From contig CP075493.1 in the NCBI GenBank assembly GCA_021613535.1, forward strand, positions 5,456,001 to 5,520,000: a stretch of DNA of 64,000 bases, read 5' to 3'. The DNA is from Adineta vaga (Eukaryota > Rotifera). The position numbers were made by a program, and so were the translations under genes. The notes under the pieces are model-generated. The model did no database searches. It was given only the letters and a program-made list of their open reading frames with translations, and was not told the origin of the DNA. This document shows, one piece after another, positions 22,034 to 33,100 of this stretch (its first letter is position 1; the number at the start of each line of letters is the position of its first letter).

Positions 22034-22159
22034 CATTTAAAGTTTGTCAATAGGTTGAGCGTATTTTACGCCCAATGCCTCTAAACATTCGCTTTACCGG
22101 ATATAACTGTGAAAATTGAATGCCAGCTATCCTGAGGGAAACTTCGGACGGAACCAGCT
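22034..22159. repeat. R9 126-bp target-site duplication (left copy)
   Basis: Runs from CATTTAAAGTTTGTC to GGAACCAGCT and is identical to 26341-26466. Units A, C and D have one copy; unit E has one copy lacking a G near 57519. The length of exactly 126 bp is the hallmark of R9 insertion into 28S. Confidence 0.95.
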
Positions 22160-25100
22160 AACTTTATTTATTCTCAATTTTTCCACAAAAAACTGATAAA
22201 AAGAACACAGTAGAAAAGGAGAAGCGAGAATGAAAGAAGAATATATCAACAGAAAACTGAGGAACTTCACTATATGAACAGTGGTTTCTCTGAAGCAAAC
22301 AGTGCATATGTCGTAAGAGTAATCAAGTGTCAGACTGTCAATAACATACGATTAAGCATTGAGTGTAGCAGAGATAGCACTGATCATACCAATTTAATAA
22401 TGGAACTAGATGTAGAATGTAAGAAAAATTAATTAGACTGACTAATAGAAGAAGGAGACTAGTTCATGTGATAGCTTTTGAGAATGTGGACATGATTCTG
22501 AGCGAATCCTCCATGCATCCTATAGCCACATATTTAAGTTCTATGGAAGAGAATCCCATTTGATGCCAGATGTGGAGTTGACTGTGATGAATTGAACCAC
22601 GTGATCCAATTACTAGACCATGCAATTCACCATTAACACAATTGAACATTTGCTCGATTTGTACCATAATCGCATTATATTTATTTATTTTTGTTTGGTA
22701 GGCATTAATAAACGTAGCACCAGTTACTTCGTACACAACCGTTACATCAAGAACAATAACATGACCATTTTTTACTGCAATTATATCCGGTCGAAGGTAT
22801 GAACCTGAGTTGTTTGGATCTGGATAACTCTTCTCACGAAATACACCATAACCATTCATTACCAATTTATTTGCTACTTTGGCACATATTTTGTGATGAC
22901 GAGAGTATCGTAAACCTTTGGTAGAAGAGCAACATTGGAGCACATGCATGAGACTTTCGTCAGCTACGTGGCATCTTCTACATGTTTTTATGATGTTCAG
23001 TCCCCGAGATGTTGTTACCCGAGTTTCTAGAGTATTTGTTCTAAGTTTAATTGAGTTAATGTATGTTTTAGTTGTCATTGTCTTAATTTCGCCATTAATC
23101 CATTGGTTCGTCAAAGGACTTGATGAGAATACTTCGAAGCCGACACCGTGAATTTTTTGAGCAAATGAGATTCTTTTTTCTTTCATGAAGCACTCTTTGA
23201 TGTTATTCATTTCGTTTAATGTTAAAGAATCTCCAAGTTTAAGGTCTTTCATAAAATGTTCGACAATACGGCTCCTCTGGCTCTCAATCAAGTAGCATAA
23301 CATTGGATCATTACTGGACATTATCTTCTTGTGTAATTTTATTTTGGCTAAACCAACTGCTTCTTTAAGTGAGGTTAGTTGAAGACCTCCTTCTTTGAAG
23401 GGTAAGTAAAAGAATTCACTACTCGTTGATATGGGCAGATGTAGGATTCGTTTAGCTAATTTCCTAATTAAGATGTCCATTTTAATAAGCAATTTCGGAT
23501 ATAACTCAGTATGAATTAATTGAAACATGAATCTTGGTATCATATAAGTTCGTAAGAGATCCATTTTGCACTGAGCTTTGAGTTTAAGATGTTCAAGCTT
23601 ATCGAGTGTGTCCTGAAGGTCTTTTTTGATTCTTTTTGCATCAATGGCACCAATAGATGTGAAATTTACACCGAGATATCGAGTTGTCTTATCAATATAG
23701 CCCAACATCGGTATCTGAGCATCGGTGATAGAGAAGAGTGGTTCAGATTCGATTTTACTCTTCTTTCCTTTATAACCTTTGGACATGCCAATAGACATGC
23801 ACTTTGATGGGTTTACATTTAGTCCACGTTCTTTGAAGAATTTCGTGGTGAGCTCAAGCAATTTATTCATACCCATTCTAGATGATGATATTAGTGTTAA
23901 ATCATCGGCGAAGCATCGTGCATTGGTGGTGCCAATGTTATCAATTGTATAACCATATTGGTTCTTTATTACATCGAACAGTTCATCTATAACCAGATTG
24001 AACAACAAGCTAGATAGTGGGTCACCTTGCTTGACACCACTGGAGATATTTATCTTGTTTGATATAGAACCAGAACATGTGATGACAGTATTTACATTCG
24101 TATATTGATCCATTATTAATTTCACTAGCAAGGATGGTGCACCATTCATTGTGAGAGCTCTTACTATTGATTGATGTGACACAGAATCAAAGGCTTTAGA
24201 CACATCGACAAGACAAGCATATATTGAATTTTTGTTTAAGCGTGCATGCTTCAAGAGAGAGTGAAGCCAAGATATATTAATACCACAACCATTAACAGGT
24301 TTGAATCCAACTTGTTTATCATTAGTTTTAAAGATCTTGTTCATTCTGTATGCTAATAATCTGTTGTATACTCTTAGGATAATAGACGAGATTGTAATAG
24401 GTCGCCAGTTTTTCAGTAGACTAAGATCGGAATTTCCTTTTGGAATTAAGATAGTTTTATTCAATTTCAGTTGTTCAGGAATTCCTTGAACACCTAGCCA
24501 TATATTATATGCAACATAAAGATTGTCAATAATAGCTTTTGCTTCTTTTATTGTTACAGAGTCAGGTCCAGCTGCTGAATCCTTTTTCGTATTTGATAAT
24601 GCTAATTTGATTTCATCACGCGAAATTGGAGCAAATATAGAGTCACTATTAACGGTTTTAATATTGTTAACAGGCGAATCATCAATAGTAGAACGTGACC
24701 AAATATTTCTATAATAATCTTCAACCAGGTTCATTGGAGGTGGCTTAGCACCACTTGTTTCGCCATCGAGGATTTCCGCTACTAATTTTTTCTTGTTATT
24801 ATAGTACAGATGTTGATAATAGCCATATTTTTTTGATTTCTCAAGCCTTTTGGCATTTCGAGTTGGCTTTCTCGAAGTTGTTGAAGAAGGAACGTTCCTG
24901 GTTGGTTTCTGAAGTTCTTTGTCTCGAACTGCCTTCACATCCTCTTCGATACCACGCATAGATAGTTCAAGTGGATCCATGTTGTTATTTTGATTAATGA
25001 ACGCACTTGCTGCGTTCAGCATATTCGTGTTCAATTTGAGGTTCGTTATTTTTACAATGGAATCTACAGATTCACGGATCTTTTGTATTAGTAGTACAGC

Positions 25101-26340
25101 GTTGGATGAATCTGGCGTTGGAGTGACATTATGTGTTGTTGTTAAAGGATTGTTATTACTAAAAGATATGTCACTGTCACTGTCTTCGCTACCAACTGGC
25201 GGTTGTTGAGATTGGAGTGAGCGAAGCAATAGTTTGTAATCATGTTGTTGGCGTCTTGTACGAATAGCATCCTTGGATCTGGAAGGAGCTTTCGATTTAT
25301 CAGCACATTTATTATATTCAACGACAAGACGACTAAGTAATTGACCTTTTTGTATCTTTTTCAATTTGACTTCTAGTTCAGCAAGAATTTGATCCTCATC
25401 AGGGCTCCAGGCAACTCTTCTTGTTGCGACTTTCTTTGATTCCTCGTAGGCAGCAGCATGTTTAGTACGCATGTGCGTGACTAGTGCCTTTGTATCTTTA
25501 GCATAGAAATCAACTTGTTTCATTAGACACTCAACGCACTGAAGTGGATTTCTTGATATTACTTGATTAGAATTTATAGCAAGTTGGTTGTTGTTGATGA
25601 CATTGGTTGGAACAGCTGTTGTGGATGAGGCATTCTTCTGTCTTCTGCATGCAACATAGTGAGCTTTAACACTATTAATAGTATCATAAGACTTAGAACA
25701 TAGCTGGCATAAATAATTAAATTTGTTTATATTGTGTACAGATACGGCATGCTCTCGAATCGGCAAATTCATTTGTCCAATGTCTTCATGACAAACTTCA
25801 CAGTCAACTCTTCCAATTGGATAAGGAATGTTGAACGCCTTAATATTAACTATGTTAATATTATCCTGCTTGTCACTAACACGCTCCCCTGAATCCGACT
25901 GCACACGCTGTGGACTGATACCACGAGCTAAGTTTATGTTTCGTTTGGTGGGTAGTGCGATCAGATAAGTCAATGCGAGGGGGAGCAAACCCAGCGCACA
26001 AGTGAGTACTTTAGTCAGGGTACATAGAAGAGTTCCTCACCGTGCCTATTTGATAAACAACTAGGCCGTGCGATTTTAGCTCAACTTTTCTCCTTTCCAG
26101 GGCAACGTAGAACTAACCACTGGTGGGTCATTCTGGACGTAACACTCACGTTCTAATCGAGAAAATCTGCAGGGGCCCAGCCAGCTTCACAACAGTGTTT
26201 CAAGTTCGAAGGTCTATCGCTAAGCCTGTTCAAACTGGTGCTGAACTCACAAGAAACAGATACCTGGTACAAAATCGTCAAACTATATCCAGCGAAAGAG
26301 AGACACAGAGGCGCCATACACCTACCATTGCAAACTATTT
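22160..26340 (-). mobile_element. R9: R9 non-LTR retrotransposon (R2 clade) in 28S-B
   Basis: 4181-bp site-specific retrotransposon in the same orientation as 28S, so it is co-transcribed with the rRNA precursor. From the 5' end (right): about 350 bp of 5'UTR, one long ORF with N-terminal zinc fingers, a Myb-like segment, reverse transcriptase and a C-terminal restriction-like endonuclease, then about 300 bp of 3'UTR ending AATAAATAAAGTT without a poly(A) tail. The single ORF, domain order and 28S location place it in the R2 clade. The 126-bp duplication and the TAGCTGGTTCC site identify it as R9, known from bdelloid rotifers. The intact ORF and identical target duplications suggest a young, possibly active copy. 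Unit E carries the empty site at 57397-57540 for comparison. Confidence 0.95.
22464..25988 (-). CDS. R9 protein: zinc fingers, Myb-like, RT, restriction-like endonuclease
   Basis: Carries out target-primed reverse transcription into 28S DNA. Numbered from the TTG at 25988 (1174 aa): three N-terminal zinc fingers, C63-C66-H80-H85 (CCHH), C94-C97-H110-C114 (CCHC) and C151-C154-H172-H177 (CCHH); a Myb-like DNA-binding stretch at about 190-255 (WSPDEDQ...); reverse transcriptase at about 505-780 with D595 in VDVSKAFD, GVKQGDPLSSLLFN and catalytic FADD (693-696); a CCHC motif C1003-C1006-H1015-C1019; and a PD-(D/E)XK-type endonuclease with RPD (1066-1068) and D1081. Three fingers are typical of the R2-A-like lineages. 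The frame is open upstream to 26036 but has no ATG before finger 1; the first Met is residue 73, inside it. Initiation must therefore be at a non-AUG codon or by an unusual mechanism. Confidence 0.93.
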   Translation of the reverse strand: MLPLALTYLIALPTKRNINLARGISPQRVQSDSGERVSDKQDNINIVNIKAFNIPYPIGRVDCEVCHEDIGQMNLPIREHAVSVHNINKFNYLCQLCSKSYDTINSVKAHYVACRRQKNASSTTAVPTNVINNNQLAINSNQVISRNPLQCVECLMKQVDFYAKDTKALVTHMRTKHAAAYEESKKVATRRVAWSPDEDQILAELEVKLKKIQKGQLLSRLVVEYNKCADKSKAPSRSKDAIRTRRQQHDYKLLLRSLQSQQPPVGSEDSDSDISFSNNNPLTTTHNVTPTPDSSNAVLLIQKIRESVDSIVKITNLKLNTNMLNAASAFINQNNNMDPLELSMRGIEEDVKAVRDKELQKPTRNVPSSTTSRKPTRNAKRLEKSKKYGYYQHLYYNNKKKLVAEILDGETSGAKPPPMNLVEDYYRNIWSRSTIDDSPVNNIKTVNSDSIFAPISRDEIKLALSNTKKDSAAGPDSVTIKEAKAIIDNLYVAYNIWLGVQGIPEQLKLNKTILIPKGNSDLSLLKNWRPITISSIILRVYNRLLAYRMNKIFKTNDKQVGFKPVNGCGINISWLHSLLKHARLNKNSIYACLVDVSKAFDSVSHQSIVRALTMNGAPSLLVKLIMDQYTNVNTVITCSGSISNKINISSGVKQGDPLSSLLFNLVIDELFDVIKNQYGYTIDNIGTTNARCFADDLTLISSSRMGMNKLLELTTKFFKERGLNVNPSKCMSIGMSKGYKGKKSKIESEPLFSITDAQIPMLGYIDKTTRYLGVNFTSIGAIDAKRIKKDLQDTLDKLEHLKLKAQCKMDLLRTYMIPRFMFQLIHTELYPKLLIKMDILIRKLAKRILHLPISTSSEFFYLPFKEGGLQLTSLKEAVGLAKIKLHKKIMSSNDPMLCYLIESQRSRIVEHFMKDLKLGDSLTLNEMNNIKECFMKEKRISFAQKIHGVGFEVFSSSPLTNQWINGEIKTMTTKTYINSIKLRTNTLETRVTTSRGLNIIKTCRRCHVADESLMHVLQCCSSTKGLRYSRHHKICAKVANKLVMNGYGVFREKSYPDPNNSGSYLRPDIIAVKNGHVIVLDVTVVYEVTGATFINAYQTKINKYNAIMVQIEQMFNCVNGELHGLVIGSRGSIHHSQLHIWHQMGFSSIELKYVAIGCMEDSLRIMSTFSKAIT

Positions 26341-26466
26341 CATTTAAAGTTTGTCAATAGGTTGAGCGTATTTTACGCCCAATGCCTCTAAACATTCGCT
26401 TTACCGGATATAACTGTGAAAATTGAATGCCAGCTATCCTGAGGGAAACTTCGGACGGAACCAGCT
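26341..26466. repeat. R9 126-bp target-site duplication (right copy)
   Basis: Exact repeat of 22034-22159, directly followed by the rest of 28S (ACTAGATGGTTCG). Confidence 0.95.
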
Positions 26467-27275
26467 ACTAGATGGTTCGATTAGTCTTTCGCCCCTTAAC
26501 GCATGTTTGACGATCGATTTGCACGTCAGAACCGCTACGAACTTCCACCAGGGTTTCCCCTGGCTTCATTCTACACACGTTAAGTTCACCATCTTTCGGG
26601 TCTCATTGCATATACTCTTACTAAGCTCTTTGCCAGCGGCAATAGAACCTGTCAGTGTTGCGTTCATTGTCATGATTTGCACCAGATGACAGAAATCACA
26701 CTTCAAACATTGCAAGAATGTTCTTTACTTTCATTACGAGCAAGGCTTTTCATACAGCCGAACTCTTGCACATGCAGTGAACTCCTTAGACCGTGTTTCA
26801 AGACGGGTCGAATAACTCGGCATTCAAAACTCCTGTTGACTTGCCGATTTCATTGACAGCCACAAAACATTAGGCATTGACAATGAATAAAACTAATATT
26901 GTTTAGATATTAGTTACTCATGTAACACAAACAATGCTCATGGCGTGCCGTACTCGAAAGTACTGAAATCAAAGAACACGTCAGTTTACCTATAACGCCA
27001 AGTCGAATTTGTTATTTATGCAAGTCATATTTTTAACACGACTAAAAGTCGCTACCAAAATAGACTGATTCGACTAGCTGTAATGTTATAGATCCAGGTT
27101 CAGTTAATACTTTGAAAATGCATCCGATTCTAGGCAAGAACATATCAATGGACTGTTGAAGTTCCAAATCAACATGTATTACCATCATATAGAAATCGAA
27201 TTGAATCCAAAGTAATCTGATGAATGCGGCCATTCGTTTTCTTCTGTACGGTTTTACGTACTATTTAACTCTCTC

Positions 27276-27326
<51 letters not shown>

Positions 27327-27666
27327 GTTATAATATTTAGCTTTGGAACAAGTTTACGTCCCACGTTGGCGTAGCAATCTCAAACTACGCTACTCGAAAG
27401 GTAGACAATGTACGGCACAGAACTATTCGTGATTATAGGACTAGCACCTTCTATGGTTAAAGCCCTGATCAAAGGAACTCACACGAACAGGCACCATACA
27501 GTAGTTACCCCAAATGCTACAATGCATGTCAGAAGTAAATCTAACACGCTTCAGCAATGAGCTTTTGCCGGTTCATTCGCCATTACTAAGGCAATCTCAG
27601 TTGATTTCTTTTCCTTTGCTTATTAATATGCTTAAGTTCAGCAAGTATTCTAATTTGACTTCAGCT

Positions 27667-27961
27667 TGAAATGTGAAAATAAATGGATAAGTATATATTA
27701 CACACATATTTATGTTACAAAGTCATTCGATTGCATGTTGATTATCAGTAACATGGATATGATAAAGATTTCTCATGTTATGACAGTTCACACAATAAAA
27801 TTCATTTGTGTATGTGTATAACTCCGTTTTATACGTATACAACATTATATAGAAATCTATATAATGATATATGTTATATATGTCTTGCAAGCTAGATAAA
27901 GTAATATTATCGAACTTGCCAGCAATTCATTTAGAAAATAAATGAATTTGATGTTATGTAA
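27667..27961 (-). other. ITS2, unit B
   Basis: 295 bp, same as units C to E in the places checked (CGATTG variant near 27729). Confidence 0.85.
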
Positions 27962-28116
27962 ACAAGACTGAAGCAAATTTAGCCTCGACTAATGTCTTGG
28001 CTGCTAGATGCGTTCGAGTTATTCATGCTCAATGTGTCCTGCAATTCGCATTGCTTTCTCGCACTTTGCTGCGCTCTTCATCGAATAACGAGCCGAGTGA
28101 TCCACCGTACAGAATT
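27962..28116 (-). rRNA. 5.8S rRNA, unit B
   Basis: Same sequence as unit A over the whole gene as far as I compared. Start and end were chosen by the same landmarks (AATTCTGTACGGTGG and the CUUCAG terminal helix with 28S). The 28S it would pair with is the R9-interrupted copy, whose 5' terminus is intact. Confidence 0.92.
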
Positions 28117-28336
28117 ATTTTTTTTTGTTTCTGTATATGTATACAATTCGATTCATATTCAATGACAAACAACAATGATTTGTTGAATGGAAAAGTTTGA
28201 AACAAGTCACAGTTTTGAATATACTATGACTTGTTAGTTACATAATGGTGCGACACAATCATCACACATGTAATATGTATGATGATCGTGCGAAGTTAGA
28301 AGTTTTGTTTATGATTGGAAATCAATCATAGAACGG
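28117..28336 (-). other. ITS1, unit B
   Basis: 220 bp. It has ATGTAATATG near 28268 where unit A has ATGTGATATG, and a shorter T run than unit A near 28120. Confidence 0.85.
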
Positions 28337-28482
28337 TAATGATCCATACGCAGGTTCACCTACGAATACCTTGTTACGACTTTTACTTCCTCTAAATGAT
28401 CCAGTTTGAGCATCTTTTCGATAAAAACCGAACGACCCGAGAGCCGCTCGGAAAACCAAGCCGAAGATCTCACTAAAACATT

Positions 28483-28517
<35 letters not shown>

Positions 28518-30151
28518 ACAGGGACATAATCAGCACATTCTGATGAAATAGTGCTTACTAGGAATTCCTCGTTGACGGAGAATAATTGCAAGCTCCGATC
28601 CCAGTCACGAAGAGAATTTCATGGTTACCCACTTCTGTCGAAGTAGGAAGAAACATTCTGAACTCTCCAGTGTAGCGCGCGTGCAGCCTCGGACATCTAA
28701 GGGCATCACAGACCTGTTATTGCTCCATTTCGTGTGGCTTAAAAAGTGCCACTTATCCTGCTAAGAAGTCTTGAAAAGTCCCTTCGAACTTTAGACTATT
28801 TAGTAAGCCGGAGTCTCGTTCGTTATCGAAATTAATCAGACAAATCGCTCCACGAACTACGAACGACCATGCACCACCACCCACCTAATCAAGAAAGAGC
28901 TCTCAATCTGTCAATCCTAAAAGTGTCCTGGCCGAGTAAGGTTTCCCGTGTTGAGTCAAATTAGGCCACAGGCTCCACTTCTTGTGTGTCCTTCCGTCAA
29001 TTCTTTTAAGTTTCAGCTTTGCAACCATACTTCCCCCGGAACCTAAAAACTTAGATTTCTCGAGATCCGCCAGATGAGTCATATAAATAACCGCATCTAA
29101 AAGACAGTTGGCAACGTTTATGGTTTGAACTAGGACGGTATCTAATCGTCTTCGAACCTCAAACTTTCGTTCTTGATTAATGAAAACATTCTTGGCGAAC
29201 GCCTTCGCTGCTGTTCGTCCTGTGGCGATCCAAGAATTTCACCTCTCACACCCACAGTACGTACGCCCCCCTCTGATCCTATTAATCATTATCTCAATTT
29301 CTAAAACCAACGAAATAAAATCGAGATCTTATTTCATTATTCCATGCAATATATATAGGCGAAAGCCTGCTTTTAGCACTCTAATTTTCTCAAAGTAAAC
29401 GTTCTGGCAACTGACGACAATCGATAAAGATCATCGCCAGCCGTCCAGCAAATGAGGATCTGTTAACCAACATGGCCAGTTAGACCAGCTAGCAACAAAT
29501 ACCCGAAATTCAACTACGAGCTTTTTAAACACAGCAACTTTAGTTTTCCTTATTGGAGCTGGAATTACCGCGGCTGCTGGCACCAGACTTGCCCTCCAAT
29601 TGTTAATCGATAACCTGTTTACAGTGTTCCCATTCCGATTGTCAGCCTAAATAAGACTAACATCGTTATTTCTCTTCACTACCTCCTCGTTTTGAGAGTG
29701 GGTAATTTGCGCGCCTGCTGCCTTCCTTGGAAGTGGTCGCCGTTTCTCAGGCGGCCTCTCCAGAACCAAACCCTGATTCTCTGTACTCGTTACAACCACG
29801 GTAGACATATAATGTACCGTCTAAAGTTGATAAGTCAGACACTTGAAAGATATGTCGTCGACACAAAGGTCATACGATCAACACAAAGTTATTTAGAGTC
29901 ACCAACAAACAGTTCCGGTTAAAGAACTAGAAGGTTTTGATCTAATAAAAGCATTCCGATATTACTACCGGAATTGTCGCATGTATTAGCCCAGGCTTTT
30001 CCTCGGTTATTCCATTTAGAATTTATGATCAAAGAAAGTTATAGCTGATGTAATGAGCCGTACGCAGTTTCACCTTAAACCAGTTCATACTTAGACATGC
30101 ATGGCTTAATCTTCAAGACAAAGGAAAGCCACCGACAAGATCAATCGGAAA
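28337..30151 (-). rRNA. 18S rRNA, unit B
   Basis: 1815 bp with the same landmarks and the same compensated helix 1 as unit A. It lacks the extra T of unit A beside the 530 loop but has its own extra C near 29252 (CACACCCACAG versus CACACCACAG in the others). That is either a private mutation or a sequencing error. It is uninterrupted and has an intact spacer upstream. Confidence 0.93.
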
Positions 30152-33100
30152 GCTTCGTTATATATATATGCATATACAAGAAGATATGTATATGCTTTTT
30201 TTCACAACAAGTCAAATGAAATCACTTCATTATGACCAGTGTTTATAGTATAAATATTACATTTATATTCGTTGTTTCATCGAGACGAAACAAAACCAAC
30301 CCACATCATAGGAATAAATTCATTCCTGTTTTTAATGCAACTCATTTACAAGCATTCAAGCCCAAACTATCAACATATGACCAATTATTGAAAACTGATC
30401 AACAAGATGTTAGTTTATATATGTGTGTGCGTAAGTTGAAACATTTTCAACCGCATTCACTTCTTTGCCATTCGTGATGCATTTTGTTTTGCAATTAGTT
30501 CGTTTTTTTATATGATATTTGTATATGATCATGTGAAAAGTTGACGAAGCAGCTTCGACAAACTTTTTTTTTCATCATACACAATTTATTTCATACTGCT
30601 AAACAACTGTATCAACACAGTCATACTAGCCGAACCATCGCTTCATCACAACATCATCCTCGAGAAACTAGACCATTCTTGTGTCAGTCGAATCTGTACA
30701 AAAATTGTTATATCGGAATCGCGTACTACGAGTTTGCTTCATATATAACTGAGGAATACGTCAATCCATCTGCTTATTCATTTTTTCATTCACCTACGTC
30801 GTTGTATTAACTCCATATGTAATACGAAGTAGACTAAATCGATTTGCCAAATCCATTTTCTATTCAGCTATTTTATTGTAGCAACTTCATATATAATATG
30901 AGCTCGAGTTAATCTATTTGCTTGATCATCGTCGTGTCTTCGCGTATTTCTTTTTCTTTCTTTCAACTATATATTATATACTACGACTTGGCGACCGATT
31001 CGCTTATTCGTCTTCACACCCTTGTATATTTCTTTTCTTTCCTGTATACTGTACTATTCTATATTATATATGAAGAGTGGTCAATCGCTTTGCTTATTCG
31101 TCTTTGCATTTTTACCTATTTCTTTTCCTTTTCTTTAACCTCATATTATATATGAAATCCAGTCACTCCATTTGCTTACTCATACTTTTGGATTCAGTTA
31201 TTTCTCTTACTTACTCTTCATCTTCATACGTAAAATCAAGTGAAATCAATCCATTTGCTAATTCATTGTCTTCAAATCATGTATTTCGTTTACGCGTTTT
31301 GCAACTTCATACTATATATGAAATCAAGTACATCTATTAACTTACTCGTTTTCTTGTATTCAGCTAAAACTTTGGTTTTCTCTTCAATTTCATATCATAT
31401 ATAAAATCCAGTCAGTCGATTTACTTATTGATTCTTTCGTATTCAGCTACATCTTCTCTCTCTGTTATCTTCATATAAAATATCAAACCGAGTCAATTCA
31501 TTTGTCTGTTCATTTTCCTACATTTTCCTATTCGTTTTTTTCTCTGTCAATCAACATTATATCGAAAATAAAATTGAAGCAATTTATTTGCTAAATCGGT
31601 TTTCATCAATAAGCTAATTGATTTGTTTCAATTGTATACTTTGGATGAAATGATGTATTTTATTATGTCAGAGTAAGTATACGTATCTAGATTTCATACA
31701 TATGACAGATAATAGAAGTCGTTCTCTTCTTCTCGTTAAATAAGCCAAAAAAAAAGAAATAGTCACACAGTCAAGCATTGATTTGTTTTCGAAATTTTTT
31801 TTTTTCGCACATCATATGTCTATTTTGATCTTCTTTCATTTGCAATTTATATAAATTCCGAAAGTAAGTAAAGTTATTTTCTTAACGTTCTCTCATTCAT
31901 CGATTCATTTGATTCTTCGTTTCATTTATTTTGATTTTAATTTTCAAATAGATAATACAATGAAACAAATCGATATCAAATCATTCGTTTTATTCTATTG
32001 CTGGTTATAGATGTCATTCGATGAAATATTCTTATTTCATTCGATCGAGAAATGAATAAAATAATCGAATCGAATTTTCTTCATTCAATTCACTTTCTTT
32101 AGTTTTTTTCTTATTCAATTTCATTATATTTCTTTTCTTTTCACATATTCATTTGAAATATTTTATACTTCTATGTTTATCATCATACAATCGAGAAAAT
32201 CTCTCTTCTATTCTTATTTCATGATTTCATACATTCTCCAGATGATTACATATATATGAATAAAGTAGAACTATCGTATTTGTTAACTTGATTTCTTCTA
32301 TAATATCAATCATAAAATTAGCATCTTTATGAGAAAAGATATGTTTTTCCATAAATCTTCATGTATTTGGTATTCAAGCATATTTTCTTCTTATTAATTT
32401 TATAAATATATATGACATTTCAATTTTGACATTTGTTTTATTTTCGTTTTCTATATCATATTCAATCAAAGATAATATATTCGTCATACACATTTAGCTG
32501 TTATATTCAATTGATATAGGTAATTTTAACATTCGATCTTCATTCTCATCATTTATCTACATGTATTTAGATCCTTATTTCATTTTACATGCTTGGTAAA
32601 ATTCAAAATGACATTTATTCATATGTGTATAGTTTACGAATCGAATTCCCTTCAAATGTTGAATATTTGTTCATTGTGAGAAAATATAAACTTTTCATAT
32701 TCATTCATACAAGATACTATTGCTATACAATATGAAAGTTATTGAAAACGATTTTATATTGAGCAAGAATCGATCAAGATGACACAACAGATCGATATTT
32801 ATATCGTAGAAATGTATAGAATGAGAATGAAAAGTTTCAACATATTTATTGGATGGATATGTTCGTGAACAAAATGTTACTTAATTTAGACGAAATTTTA
32901 TGAAAATGACGTTGAAACATGTATGATTTTGGTTTTTCTATTTCATATCCTATGAATAGGAATTAATATAATCGAAAGCTACATGTCAACAATGTGTATA
33001 AGCGTATGGAGAAGAGAATTTTTAAATGATCTACTATCTATTTGTATACACCCTCAAGTAAACATCGAAAATCATTTGAATTCTTAGATACAAGATGTAT

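Larger units (their letters stand above)
19578..27666 (-). rRNA. 28S rRNA gene, unit B, interrupted by R9
   Basis: Same landmarks as 28S-A without the R2-site insert, but split by a 4.2-kb R9 retrotransposon plus a 126-bp duplication. The exons add up to about 3.78 kb. The disrupted region is the conserved TAGCTGGTTCC block in the 5' half of the molecule, so this copy cannot give intact 28S unless R9 is removed. Exon sequence agrees with C to E at the positions where A differs, so it looks otherwise intact. The upstream 5.8S, 18S and spacer are uninterrupted. Confidence 0.93.
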
